NCBI GenBank assembly: GCA_030704615.1
Contig: CM060732.1
Location: 76,551,053 to 76,615,052 of the forward strand
Reading direction: 5' to 3'
DNA from: Takakia lepidozioides
Lineage: Eukaryota > Streptophyta > Takakiopsida > Takakiales > Takakiaceae
DNA: 64,000 nucleotides
Position 1 is the first letter of the stretch, and every line of letters starts with the position of its first letter. The position numbers were made by a program, and so were the translations under genes. The notes below the pieces were generated by a model that was not told where the DNA came from, made no database searches, and saw only the letters and a program-made list of their open reading frames with translations. This document shows positions 1-11,754 of this stretch, piece by piece.

Positions 1-690
1 CTACAACAAGATGCCAAGGGCTTTTGGTGAGGATGATCAGAATTCAAATGGAAAAAAGAGTTGATAGTAGAAATTCAGCTTCTGATCTTGAACAATAGGT
101 CCATAGAAGACCCTTTGCAGTGGACTCGTGGAAAAGCCCAAACTGGGGAACAGTCCTTCGTCATCCTGTATAAGAGTTGTTCCCTCTCTGTGCCAAAGTG
201 GCGGTTGATAGAACCGACATTGGATCTTCTGACCACTTTCTTGTATGCGCTGAGATCAAAAGGTGCTATCTTAACACCAAGAGATCTTTGACTGTTGGTT
301 TGTTGAAGAGACATTGTCCTGTCTTCTTCTCCATTCTTTGAGGCTGAGCATACAGCCCTGGTCCTGTTGGGGTGTAACTTTTGGGCTGCTCACACACAGC
401 AGATTAATGCTTGTGTGAAGGGCTTCCTAGAGGACATCTGGAAAGCCCGAACTAATTGTTATATCAAGGTAAGTCACACTACCAGAGTGAGCCCCTCAGA
501 AAGGTCGTTTCCTGGTCCCTTTTGTTCTGCCCAAAACTGGCCGCGGGGTCTATGGCCACAAGGCTACGGCATACAATATCTTATGAGTACATTCTCTCTC
601 TCTGTCTCTCTCTCTTTACTCCTTGGAGAAGGAATTCTACTCAGACACACATAGATGGGCAAGTAATAGAACAAACACAGAATAGAAATA
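1..690. other. No gene resolved; region downstream of frataxin exon 4
   Basis: This stretch lies 3' of the last frataxin exon I can place. By homology the missing final exon should start by completing a serine codon and encode a GPxRFDWD-like sequence, but I could not find it on the minus strand here. It may lie beyond the left edge or be lost. A TC-rich low-complexity run is visible at about 593-617. No other coding sequence is convincing. Confidence 0.4.
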
Positions 691-695
691 CAGAC

Positions 696-2478
696 CTAAC
701 AGGAGACGAAAACCAGATCTGCCGGTTTGGGGTCTGCTTATTGATGACATATGTGCCTAAACTCCCGAGCCGCACTGTCAACACACCATCCTGCAAAAGG
801 TGAAGACCAGTCCAGTCTCTTAAGACTCTGCAATGCATCACAAGAGGGCTAGGAGCTTGCCCTAAAGGTACAATCATCAACACGCTGTATACAGGTGCGA
901 GTCAAACCAGTCCACTGTCCATGTAGACAGGAAATCTTACCCCCCTTGACTGCCATTTTCACACCTTAGCAGCATACAACAGACAAAACAGTCAATTTAT
1001 GAACATCCCCAGAAACTGCAGAGCATATCTTTTCTGTCAAGAGCGCGCAGCCACAAGATGATGTATCTGTGGCTGTGTACAAGTATGTCAAAAGCATACA
1101 AATAACTGAGCAGTGACAAGCTCACCGCATAGTCTACATCAAATCCTTCCACATTCAAATCCTCCCCATACACCTGCAGGTGCCATAACAGTACGACATT
1201 CACGTCACCTCTCAGAAAGGTAAGAAAAAACTCGGAAACAATTTCTGTGTGATATCATGGGCCATCTTTAACATCATGCCAGAGTTACCGCTAAATTTGA
1301 CCAAAGTGGTGAAGGCATTGGATGTATTGCAAGCCCTTGAATGATAACACAGCACCAAAAAGGAGTCTTTCTAAGAGTGTCTATATGAATATTTAGTTGC
1401 AGTTGCTGATAACCAACAGTCACCCAATGATGTCCAAATTTAAATGCGGGAAACAACTATCAAGATCTAATACAAAGAGTAATCAACTTGGGGAAAAACT
1501 GCCAAAAACAAACAAGCCAGGACGCTTGTTCGGACTGCCTACTTCAATCTTTTCTTGAAAATGATCCAAAGTTTCATCAGCCAATTTGTGAAACTCCTCC
1601 TCTGGCAATTGTGCGCTGCAAAGCAGAACATTCATGGACGCTGTGAGAAATCACTCCGCATAATCAAGTCCACTCACATTAGTGTGTGCTACCATAGCAG
1701 AAACTAGAGTGTATCCTTCCAGCCCCTTCTATACTCGTAGGGAAAAAAGAATCCGCATATGGGAGCAGTTGCTACATTCGAGGACCCACTTATGACCCCA
1801 ATTATGAATCAAAAAACTTGAGGACGCTATTGAATTTACAATCTCCCGCGGCTGGAAGGCGCAAGCACATTGGAGGTGGATATCGAGTATGACTGTCAAG
1901 TGACTGACCATGCCTGCAATGACGAAAGGCATGATTGAGATCATAAATGTGCTCGAATTCGTATCCTACAGCATTGAGGAGATCAATCCTGTATCATCAT
2001 TGAGCTACATTCGGATTGGGTGCGTCAGCTTCGACCTGTAATCAACAGCGACAGGACCTTCGTCTTCGTCCCCAGCAGTAACTCCTTTAGCAGAACTAAA
2101 GCTTTTGGAAGGAACTCCCCTGCAACTCAACAAGCATCGCAATTGAGGTGCGTGTCTGCCACCTGCACCCGTAAGCAACTTGGAGTTTCTAGTATCCGCT
2201 ACCAATACAGATTCCTTGAATGACTGTACAGGACCGCCGCACACAGAGGATTGCGCGCTCATCATCCCAAGTAATTCGTCTCTTTCCCGTAAATCCCTTG
2301 TCCAACTAAGCTGCTTAAACGAAGCCAAACCATGAATGGATTTACAGCTGCAGCCATCTGATAAGGCGTCGAAGAAACTAGCACTTGCAGAGTTGCCACT
2401 CCGGAACACATGGAAGTGAGTTTCGAGAGCACATTGTATCACATTTCTGGTATAAGACCTCATCTTGGAGGCCAACAT
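696..2478 (-). CDS. FH: Frataxin, mitochondrial iron-sulfur cluster assembly protein (3' end missing)
   Basis: Frataxin acts in the mitochondrial matrix, where it promotes Fe-S cluster assembly by the cysteine desulfurase complex. Four exons fit with correct GT-AG borders and phases: 2478-2036, 1615-1543, 1173-1126 and 790-696. Exon 1 encodes a long Arg/Ser-rich N-terminus typical of mitochondrial targeting and ends in VDY. Exon 2 gives the first helix ([17 protein letters not shown]). Exon 3 gives the acidic ridge ([14 protein letters not shown]). Exon 4 gives the beta-sheet signature [19 protein letters not shown] followed by SSPV. Exon 4 ends in phase 2, which fits the usual SGPxRFDWD continuation, but that exon is not visible. 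The ATG at 2478 opens the frame; a second in-frame ATG at 2463 is an alternative. Family identity is very secure. The absent last exon leaves open whether the gene is truncated or runs past the left edge. Confidence 0.9.
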
Positions 2479-3420
2479 TTCGATTGCTGCTTTAAGACCA
2501 GTGATTCAGCTGGGTAGCTTCACAAAGCATCCCTTCCACACAGACATCCAGAGAGAAGAAGACGAGCAAGATCGATCAGGAATCCAACGCAAGTACGCTC
2601 CACAGATCCTGCGTCAACGCACAACAGTTGTGTAATATAGGGTTGGGGTTTGTGGCCAGTGCACCTTCCGCACCTGGCGGCTAAGCGGCCTGCTAAAAGC
2701 TAGTTAGCAGCCGTTATTAAGTGCATGGTGACGGCCGCACCTGTACGTTAGGGACCCCCGCTAGTTAGCAGGCTCCTAGCAGCCGTTAAAAATGACGAAT
2801 ACTTAACCCCTCTGACATTTAACAGCTCCTCCCCCAGGTGTTCAATCCCGGTCACCTGCTAAAAATCGGGCCGTGCTTGCGATTCATCCCGCTCCTGCGC
2901 CCAACAAGGTAGGTGCCAACTTCAGCTCTGTCTCTCCCCTTTTCCCTCCCTTTCTCCCTCCCTCAATCCCTCTCATTGTCTTCTTGTTGCTTTCTTGTTT
3001 TCTTTTCTTTTCTTTTTGTTGTTTGAGTGTTCACGGTGATGACTACATGTGAAATATACAGGTTGCTTTGTCAGCCCTGAGATGTGAGTTCAGGTCTCAT
3101 ATGCAGGCATTGAATCTTGAGCAGATTGTGTTGCAAGCTTGTGGCATTGTCTATTTGAGATTGATACACTGGTCTGATGAGCATTCTGGTTGTGCAACTC
3201 TCTCCACATGCCTGGCGGTGGTGGACTGAGAATAAGGGATGCGAGCAAAGTAATTGCTATAAAATCCATGATGCATAGAAGGCGGGTGTTTTAGGGTGTA
3301 GTTTGAGGTTTTCTTTAGTATTACTTGCAGTAATAATAATAGGGGGAGCCCGTGTTCCATCCAAGGGTGTGTATTAGATGTTCATATTTGTCTCGTTTAT
3401 ATTGAATGGATCGATGTGGA
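2479..3420. promoter_or_regulatory. Frataxin upstream region with short repeated GC-rich motif
   Basis: This is the presumed promoter side of the minus-strand frataxin gene. Between about 2,680 and 2,880 a short motif of the type GCTAGTTAGCAG recurs in both orientations (for example near 2,699 and 2,761), next to pyrimidine-rich sequence at 2,930-3,020. No coding sequence was recognised. The repeated motif could be an old miniature element or a repeated regulatory site; the sequence does not decide. Confidence 0.35.
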
Positions 3421-3426
3421 CACCTA

Positions 3427-5300
3427 TTATAGCAGAATGTGACTTCTATAATATGGCCAGAACTTTATAATATGGACAGTCATGGTTGGTATAGTCGAAG
3501 AGATAGGGAGTCCATGGATGATGAGGATATCAAGGCAGAATCTAGGCGGCAACAAGGGTGCGCCTAGCATGTGCATGGTAGGAGCCATGATGGACCCTCT
3601 GTTATGGCGGACGCTCTTGGTACGTACGTTCCTGCATTGATGAGGTTGAACCATCTAGGGTAAGTTGGCCTATAACCGAACAAGCCTCTATGACCGAACA
3701 CCCCAACGCTTCTGTCAGTACCTATGACCATGCAGTGCTGGTCCCAAGACTGTCCAATTTTGTCACTTGGTAAACAATCATTTGGGTATAACCCCCCCAA
3801 AAGTGTGATTGGTCATAGGGCTCTTGGTGCATACAAGCATTCTGATTGGTTCGACTTTGAAACCCTACAACTTTGTGTAGGATTCATGAAATCAAATAGT
3901 TCCAAGTTTGTAGGTTGCCCCATATGTGGGACGCCTTATGAAATTTACCTGAAGTAAAAATGACAAAAATTCACCGTTAGATTTTCACCATCGTTATTTG
4001 AACGGTCATAGACCAACATACCCTAGACTTAGGATGTGATGGAAAAAGTTTGAGGAGATGTCTGACCCCTTGACTATGACGTAATGTGGAGTCCATGGAT
4101 TATGGGTGGGTACCGTGACAAGTGTCTATTTGGGGAGGCCTTGGGCACACCATAGTGTACAATGCTTGTTAGGGTATAATAAAGGTCATAATAAATTTCT
4201 TCTTTGATTACCCATATATTGGCTGTATCGGATTGTAAAGTTTGTCTGATTTGGGCATCAATAACCATAGGAGAAGTCCTACAGCGGTTAGACATGACAT
4301 GCATTAGGTGCGGGGATGATATCCACTTGGATGTGTAGGAATTTGTGTAGGTGTGGGATCTTTAGATGCGATCTTTGGTTTCCCTTGTAACGTATTTACG
4401 TAGGTCCCGTATGGGTGCGGTAGTAAGGAATCTTCCTTTAGTTGAGATGAGCCAGAATGGATATGTATGTGCTAAGTGAATAGATTCAATTAGAGGGATT
4501 GATGGTAAGTTGAATGGAGCCGAGTTGAGCCATCTCGTCCGCTATGTCATTGGATAGAATGTGTGTATATGGGAGTGGACCTTGTGTATATGAATTTGTA
4601 GCGAGAGGGAGGAAAGAACATCAACGATTGCCTTAATAAGGTTGCGGTCTGGATGGTGTATTTGTGTGGAGGGCTAGAGGATTTGGTTGGTGAGGAGGTA
4701 GAGAGAGACCAAACTATCCATAAAAAGATAATAGGGTCATGTAGATTGTAGGGACTACGCATCAAGTTGGCCAAAGTGACCTTAACCTTATATCATGGGT
4801 TGTTCCCATGAGACTTAATGGGAACATGAAAGTTCTTAGTTCCCAGTTGGGCACATGTTACACTTCATATCAATAAAATAAAACAATGGCAGGGCCTCCG
4901 TGTATCTCACGCCTTGAATAGCCATGAGCTTTGCCCGCAAGATGTTCCATCCTGGGAGTCTTTTATATGCTCTCGAGTTATCTCCAATGGAGTAAATGCC
5001 ATAACTTGCTTGCGCCTAGTTTAGGGAGCCATCTGCATATATGCACTATCGAGGTGGAGGTTTTGGAGGAAAGAAGGTTCTGAAGTGTGGAATTGATAAT
5101 ATATTTGTTTTTGGCAGTCATGCCGAGGTTTGCTTGGGGTTGCCAACTTCCATGCTTTATCCAAGTTGACTCGAGGGTATGAGTCGGGTGATTGGATAGG
5201 GAAAAGTACCGCTGCGGGGCCAAACAAAAATGTCTTAGTATGTGATCCAATTGCCCAAGGAAAGTGGGCAGGTGTTGGAGTGATATATATAGATAAGTTT
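3427..5300 (-). pseudogene. Decayed LINE-type retrotransposon (RNase H region and downstream)
   Basis: Read on the minus strand, about 5,080-4,890 gives a YADGSL start like the first acidic strand of a LINE RNase H domain. About 4,730-4,600 gives FMDSLVSLYLLTNQI followed by HPDRNLIKAIV, matching the second conserved part of that domain (usually TDSL...HPD). About 4,555-4,500 gives NDIADEMAQLGS, matching the terminal NE.AD.LA motif. Stops and frame changes lie between the parts. Further downstream (4,304-3,430) there are more protein-like fragments without clear identity. No reverse transcriptase core, target duplication or poly-A end was found, so this is a fragment. The RNase H assignment is a motif match by eye. 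Confidence 0.6.
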
Positions 5301-5690
5301 AGTTAGTGATGGTTCTTTATATTTCATATAATTTGGAAATGGTGGAGGGGAATCGTAGATTAGTGAAGGTCGTTGAACTAATGATGCAAACAAGTCCCAC
5401 ATTTAAGTGATCCACGCATCATTTTCATCGCTGGATTATGGACATCTAAAACACACTGATTTATGTTTTTTCTAAATTTATAAAATCAATATTTAGATTG
5501 TTTTTTTAAACTAAATGATATAATTTACACTTAAAGTTCTTGGAGTTCTACATCCAATAAAATATTTATTGAAAAACATGCGACAATTTCAAAGAAATAA
5601 ATCAAAACTTTAAAAATGGTTGAAACGTTGAAACTTCTTTTTTAATTACATTTAAATATAAGCATATGAGGTTATTGGTTATTCTTCATA
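5300..5690. other. AT-rich spacer, no gene seen
   Basis: The segment is strongly AT-rich from about 5,460 to 5,690 and has no coding sequence or repeat structure that I can support. Confidence 0.4.
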
Positions 5691-6940
5691 TGGTTATATT
5701 TTATATGTTCCATCAATATATGAAGTGAGACGTTTGTTTTGTTTGTTTTGTAGCGTCGTTGAGATCTCCCAAACTGCCTCAACAATCTGCAGGCCCAGCC
5801 CCGGTGCTTGGTGCCGTTGGAAAGCCCTCGATGAGGAGGAGTACACCGGCTTGGTCTCATGATTTTTGGACCCGCGGTGTGGGAGATATGGAATTTTGAG
5901 TACTTTTGGTCGCTGGAAATTTGGGAAAAATAGCAAAGTGGGTTTCATGGAGCAGTGATTGGCCCTTCACGTGGGAGATTTGGAAATCAAGTACTTTTGG
6001 TCGCTGGAAATTCGCGAAAAATAGCAAAGTGAATATATCAATAAATGAAGCCTCTGAAGCCTCGACATGGGAGATTGCAAAAATAGCAAAGTGGGCTTTG
6101 TTTGAACAATGACGTGGAGATCTCCCGGTTTCTAGATGCATAGGGGATTACACTTGGACAAGTTAGATGACATTGGACACTGGAGGTCGCATTTGGGCCT
6201 CTACATGGGAGAAGTACTTGGATACATAGGAGATTGCAATTGGGCTTAGATTTCAAGTCTTCACACATGGGCCTCAACATTGGAGACGCACTTGGATACA
6301 TAAGGATTGCACTTGCACACTGGACACTTGGGCCAACAGCGCAGGCTACACTAGTCAATTGATGAAGCGAGACGTTTATTTGTTTGTTTGTTTTGTAGCA
6401 TGAGATCTCCCAAACCGCGGGGCTGCAGCCCGAGTGCTTGGTGCAGTTGGAAAGCCCTCAATGAGGAGGGGTGCACCGGCTTGGTCTCATTATTTTTGGA
6501 CCTACGGTGTGGGAGATGTCGAATTTTAAGTACTTTTGGTCGTTGGAAATTTGCAAAAGGTAGCAAAGTGGGCTTTCCTAGAGCATTGATTGGCCCTTCA
6601 TGTGGGAGAATTGGAATTTCAAGTACTTTTGGTTGGTGGAAATTCGCAAAGTGGATACATCAATATATGAAGCCTCGCCATGGGAGATTGCAAAAATAGC
6701 AAAGTGGGCTTTGGGATTGCACATGACTTAGATGACATTGGACACTGGAGGTCGCACTTTAGCCTCTACATGGGAGAAGCACTTGGGCTGAAATTTCAAT
6801 TCTTCACACATGGGCAAATGGCATAGGCTACCCTAGATCTCCCAAACTGCAGGGTCTCTGAATACATAGGGGGTTGCACTTGGACTTAGATGACATTGGA
6901 CACTTGGGCGAACGACACAGGCTACCCTAGTTTTTAATGG
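5690..6940 (+). repeat. Dispersed repeat family, left flank: at least two tandem units
   Basis: Two head-to-tail units begin at about 5,700 and 6,350. Each has a GTTTGTTTTGTAG run, then GAGATCTCCCAAAC, then a stretch around GGAAAGCCCT and CCGGCTTGGTCTCAT, and later GGAAATTTG or GGAAATTCG with AGTACTTTTGGT. The 3' parts repeat phrases such as TTAGATGACATTGGACACT (about 6,730 and 6,888). The same family, in the same orientation, occurs at 46,545-47,910 beyond the giant MULE. No coding potential is evident. It may be a satellite or a non-coding retroelement derivative. Confidence 0.7.
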
Positions 6941-8343
6941 AATTCCAAGGGCACTGTCCTGTTTTTCAAAAAGTTTAATGATCATGAAACATAAACATAT
7001 GAGGTAATTGAAACCATAGCTATGAGAAAGGAGAGAGATTAGAAGAGAGAAAGAGTTGCACACAAAGGTTGGGTAACCTCTCATACTTTCCCTAATGACA
7101 ATTTTTTGTGCTCTAACCTCCATTGGATAATATCATGTTCCAATCCTAATTTTTGGAAATATATACTATGTGTACAATACCTATCGATCGCCTACTAGCT
7201 AAGATCGTAGACAGATTGGTCTAATTTTCATGTCTAATTCTCATCTATCACTGTATTCACTCATTTCTCTTACTCTAATAATTAATATGACTATGTGAGG
7301 GGCTTGGTTTAAAGGGTATACAGAGGGATAGACCCGCTGGCAGATTCTGAGATCCAGGATAAATGTCAACCAGGAGTTGACGGAAAGCTAGAAGGGAGAT
7401 CTGGAGAGCTTGTTGCAGCAGAAGCAGGACTGTTTTCGCTAAGTAAGGCAGGTTTTTGTTCAGTTGTGGAGCATAACATTGACATTCAGGGATTTCCCCC
7501 TTGCAGAAGCCAACCGAGAGGTCTTTCTAAGTGGGAAGAGGGAGAGGTCCAGATGTAGATAGAGTCATTGATTGCCTTGGGTAAAATGAGAGAAAGTAAG
7601 TCTTGTTACGCTGCCACCTCTCCAAAAGGGATTCCTATCCTATGCCCTTAATTGAGCAAGACGTGCTAAATCAGCTGGGCAAGGTTCCAAGGTGTTTCAC
7701 ATTTTTAATATATATATATATATGGCTATGGTCCTCTTTATTTTTGGGGCCCTGGAGGGAGCCCAGAAAGCATTAACTAAAGTAGTTACTAATAAACTGT
7801 ATAAATAGTAAGGTGAGCACCTCCTTGTATAGCCTTGGGAGGCGGCGGCCCACTCCATGGCGGTGGTGGAGCCTTCGAGAAGACCCCCCACAAATCCTAC
7901 CCTACATACACCCACCCCACTATTTGAGACGCACCCAAAAACTCTAATATGAGTCCACCATTGACTGTTCCAATAGTGCGCCTATTTGCTTACCTTTCAT
8001 AAATTAAACATTGTCTCCTCCCTCTTTTTAGGTGTCCCTCCAGCTCGGGCCCACATGTCCTCTCATCCAGCCCCTTTTTTCCATCTCATTTGCATGTCCT
8101 TCCCTCCTTTTCGACCCGCTCCTCCACTTAGTCATGCCATCTTCTTACTGGCTGATTTTTTTAAAAATGAAACTTGGGCTACATATCTACACGTTGAGCT
8201 GAATTGGCACTCTCTTGGCTACTTTGTCCTACTCTGTCGTCAAACCGCCACCATAATATAATAATAATAAATATTTGACGCCTCCCAAAGGAAGCGTAAA
8301 TTATGGTGTTCACCCCGAAGGGTTACCGCTAGAAAGGTGGACA
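6940..8343. other. Intergenic spacer left of the giant MULE
   Basis: There is a (TA)n run at about 7,708-7,723 and a GC-rich patch at 7,835-7,870. No coding sequence can be supported. The last bases before 8,344 run straight into the 9-bp target duplication of the giant element. Confidence 0.4.
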
Positions 8344-8352
8344 CCTTTGTGA
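8344..8352. repeat. Target site duplication of the giant MULE, left copy
   Basis: The bases CCTTTGTGA lie immediately outside the left TIR. The identical 9 bases lie immediately outside the right TIR at 46,497-46,505. A 9-bp duplication is the hallmark of Mutator-like elements. Confidence 0.93.
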
Positions 8353-8610
8353 GCCTCTCATTTTACAATAATAGGGTCATGAACGCAAGCGTGCGAGAAG
8401 GACGGTGGGCCCGGCGTCCTGACTAGGGGCGCCCCCCCACCCGCGCCCGCGGTCGCCCACGCCCGCTGCCGCCGCCCCTCTCGGGCTCCATCCACCGGCC
8501 TGTCCGCTGCGGCCGCTCCGCTCTCTCTAGTCCGCGTGTCCGCCCGCCCACAAGATCTGGGCCGTCCACAACGAATCCCATCGCAGCCCTCCAACTTAGG
8601 GCCTTATCTC
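8353..8610 (+). repeat. Left terminal inverted repeat of the giant MULE
   Basis: It starts GCCTCTCATTTTACAATAAT and runs through a very GC-rich core (8,400-8,530) to CTTATCTC. The reverse complement of 46,210-46,496 matches throughout, with small insertions and deletions mainly in the GC-rich core. The left copy is about 30 bases shorter. Long TIRs of this size are usual for MULEs. Confidence 0.93.
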
Positions 8611-8779
8611 TGCCGCCTGCCATCTACCACCAGCTGTAAACGTGGGTCATGTTTCTCCGTGCACGTTCTCCATCGTGACCTGCGGCGCTTTCGTTGCAGG
8701 TTCTTCTGGAGCGTGTGTTCTACACTGTACAGGGCATGGACGTAGGAAGCCGACGACATTCAGCAATTTGAGAGCCGGC

Positions 8780-10175
8780 TTATACGCCCTCTTCGACAAA
8801 GTTTGCAAATACCAAAACCAGGACCTTTCAACAATATGGACATCCATTGGAAGTGTGAAATGCAATATGGGTTTAGGGGGGTGCAAGTGCGTGTTAAAAA
8901 GGCATGTATACCTTGGGATAGAGTTGCGGACTTCGTCCATGGAGAGGAGAGTGTGGAGGATTGCCCCACTCAATATTGGGTATATGTGCACAGTAAAGTG
9001 GACCCTGGAGTGCAGACAGTTCCCAGAGGGAGGCTTTTGAAGTTGTGTCACGGGGTCTCACCTCAGTGGGTTGGGAGACAACAGTCACCCCGGAGGCCAA
9101 AGTTTTGGTCCCCCTGCAGCCTGGACCAGGCAAACTACCACCCTCTCCCCCTACAGCTTCCCCTTTTCCCCCATCATGAGCAATGACCCCCCCATCGTCC
9201 ATGTCATCCCCACCAACTTGTTGGACCTCTCCCTCTTCAACAAGTGGACCCTGCCCCCCACTGTGAATATCATCAACAACAGCCCGGACCTCTGTCACAT
9301 CCCTACCCACTACAATTACTTCCTCCTTGTCAGGTACAATGGTCGCAGTAGGGGGGTCTTCCATAATGCCACCCGTCACACCCCCTTTTTGCCCCATCAT
9401 GAGTTCCACTATCTTCTTCAGTTGTGCTTCCATTCCCCTCTCCCGCCCTTCTTGAGCAGTATCATGTGTGCACCATCCTCATTGTGGTTTAGGGATGTCA
9501 CTGCATTGTTGTTGTGATTTGTATTTGTCTCCGACTGTGGCTTCCATAAGTCCATAGGTTGATATTTTGGCTTTTGAATTCCATTTGATAGGTATCAATG
9601 CTGCTACGGGCCCAATGACAAGCGCACGGTCAATGCAACTGTCGAGGATCCAAAACAAAAGCGTGGAGGTCCGGATGTGGGTGCTGGCACTAAACACCCG
9701 CATAAAAGGCCCAAGAAGGAAGAAGTCGGATTACGGAGAGTTGTACAAGCGCGGGTGCCTTTGTGGTTTCAAAGTGCAGTAATCTTATCTTGCCCCGGAC
9801 ATTTGTGTCCCCACATACTACAACAACATGGAGCACGTGGATGCCCTAGGGAAACCCTCCCATGGCAAGACCGCAGAGTTCAGGAACACACGGGCGGCCT
9901 ACGCACCCCGCATTAGCGAGGAATTGAAAGCCTGGGTCGTTGAGTGTTTGTGCCGAGGCCTCACGGTCGCACAAATCATGATGGAACACAAGGAGTATGT
10001 CATGAACAACACAGGTTTGGGAGATGCATGGACACGTGATGATTTACTCCTCGAGCAAGATGTCCGCAACCTGGCTGAGAAACGGGCATGGCAGACGTTC
10101 AAAAAGCATGCCAACGATGCCGACAGCGTCCGCATGTGGAAAGACCTGAACCCCGCGGGTGCAATTGTGGAGTAG
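8780..10175 (+). pseudogene. Relic of a second MULE-type transposase (N-terminal DNA-binding part)
   Basis: Segment 1 (8,803-9,060) encodes a Trp/Cys-containing stretch (KCEMQYGFRGVQVRVKKACI). Segment 2 begins after an acceptor-like TAG near 9,590 and gives YQCCYGPNDK...KHPHKRPKKEE. After a frameshift at about 9,722 it gives LYKRGCLCGF, together a CC...C.C zinc-binding pattern. Segment 3 (9,828-10,175) gives AYAPRISEELKAWVVECLCR...LLEQDVRNLAEKRAWQTF, a helical region of the kind seen just before the catalytic domain in some plant MULE proteins. The frame then ends, and no catalytic domain follows. This protein is clearly different from the transposase at 19.3-43.0 kb. It may be the remains of an older MULE or a second transposase of a composite element. 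Confidence 0.6.
8894..9433 (-). other. Open frame of 179 codons, uncertain coding status
   Basis: This minus-strand frame begins with a charged helical stretch (EAQLKKIVELMMGQ) and then becomes Gly/Val/Asp-rich. It overlaps the relic transposase exons on the other strand, so it may be only an antisense opening. No family is recognised and there is no independent support for translation. Confidence 0.2.
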
Positions 10176-10277
10176 GGGCGTTGAATGAAGCACGCACCCT
10201 GTCACACACCATGCACCTAGCCACAAATTGTTGCACTTCTTCTATCGAGAAGAAACATTGGCGCCATCCTTCAAGCA

Positions 10278-11748
10278 TTACGATGGAGACCTCCCCCCAG
10301 CCTGCCGGACCTGGCCAGCCTTACGGATAGTCCCCTGGTTTTCATGACCCTGCACAGCCAGGACAACTTTTCTAGCAGCCCTGGCAAGGGAGTCGAAAGC
10401 ACTCAGCATGCGATTTCCAGGTCTCGTTGTCCGCCTTGCATAAAACACAAAAAACGATATAAACAAATGCGGTGGAGGATTGGCGGCGGGGGGGGAAGCA
10501 GTGAATGAGATAGAGCAGCGCGCGAGTACCTTCCAGCAGATTTCCAACGAGTCCGATGTCCTTAATTTGGCGGTCTAGCAGTGCGGAATCAAGGTGGGCA
10601 AGCGCGGAACTGCGGTCGTGATGCGGCAAGCCAGACCACAATACTCTGAACACGTCTGGTTTGAGCAAGACAATGTCAAGCACAGCACGCTCCATTACAT
10701 ACGAGAACCACAACATAGCCTCATCTACAACAGACTCTCGTGCTTGTGATCCGTCTGTAACAAACTCTCCTGCCTATGATCCATGTAGGAAGTCTTGCCG
10801 AAGAGTGGGCAAGTCCTTAAGCAACTTCTTGTATGATGTGAAATTTCCAAACTGCATCCACTGATGCTGCAAGAACGATGATGCCATCCGGTCGAAGTGG
10901 ACCGCAGTCATTGCGGACAAGTGCTTCTTGCGGACACCGAACGTTGGGTGTGCCATAGCTATATGCCGCACCTCCTCCGGGTGAGGGTCATCCATAAGGA
11001 GAAGCTGAACAAGGAGTGGCGGTTCATTTACTTCACTCAAAGAAGAAACAACAACTTTCCCTGCTTGCTCCAGAACATGGTTGGCTTCTTCCGTAGTATA
11101 CTCCATGGAATAGATATAAGGGACAAAGGGCCACCTCCGGCCCATTAAATGTGGTGCAGGTCACTGTACCAGTCTAGCACTTGTGTCACCAATCCTGAAG
11201 CGGGGAAGTGTAGGATCCTTTGCGTTCTTCGGCGCCACCGGTAACGGCGATCTCCACACCCCAAAAATGCCCACAGTGGAGGGGAAATGGGCATAGTCTT
11301 CACCCTGTCGAATTGGCCCAGTCTCAGGTATGAGGTCTGCTAAGGCGTGGTTCGGTCTGCCCAGGTGCGAGGAGTCCTGCTCATGATTGCTGGCGTGTGT
11401 TTCACTGTGGTTTGGTGTGATGAGGTCTGCTGGGGTCTCTTGAGGTTTGTCGTGGTCTGTTGTTGTCTCCTGAGGAGTGATGAAGTCAGCGGTCTGCTGG
11501 AGAGGACCTGCCGACTCCGTGTCAAGTTCGTCTATGGCGGCTGCTGATCCGGGGTATTTCATCAAAATGTACTCGCGAACCCGCTGCACTTCAAGCCGCA
11601 CCTCACGCACTTGCAAAGGAGGTTCCTGACATGGCGTCCGAAGTTGATATGGCTTTGCGAATAGACTGAGCAGTGTGTTGTGGAGCAAAAGACAAATGAG
11701 CTTCATCGGACAGACCGGATCCATTGGACTGACTGAATTTAATGACAC
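10278..11748 (-). pseudogene. Gene A: unknown MULE cargo protein, two in-frame stops
   Basis: One frame runs from 11,748 to about 10,530, broken only by TGA at 11,161-11,163 and TAG at 10,774-10,776. A GT donor (about 10,530) and AG acceptor (about 10,442) lead to a last exon ending at 10,278. The product is about 460 residues. The N-terminal half is hydrophilic with a Thr/Pro/Gln-rich middle. The C-terminal half is helical, for example EEVRHIAMAHPTFGVRKKHL and MWFSYVMERAVLDIVLLKP-like segments. I recognise no family. Its start lies directly beside the GCAGAC motif array. Strand and position match gene D at the other side of the element, so it is probably an accessory gene. The function is unknown. 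Confidence 0.5.
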
Positions 11749-11754
11749 TTAGTA

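Noticed and set aside
8358-8623. Minus-strand Arg/Gly-rich open frames in the GC-rich block
   Set aside because: They lie inside the left TIR of the giant MULE, and equivalent frames appear in the right TIR at 46,226-46,491. The high GC content alone keeps frames open.
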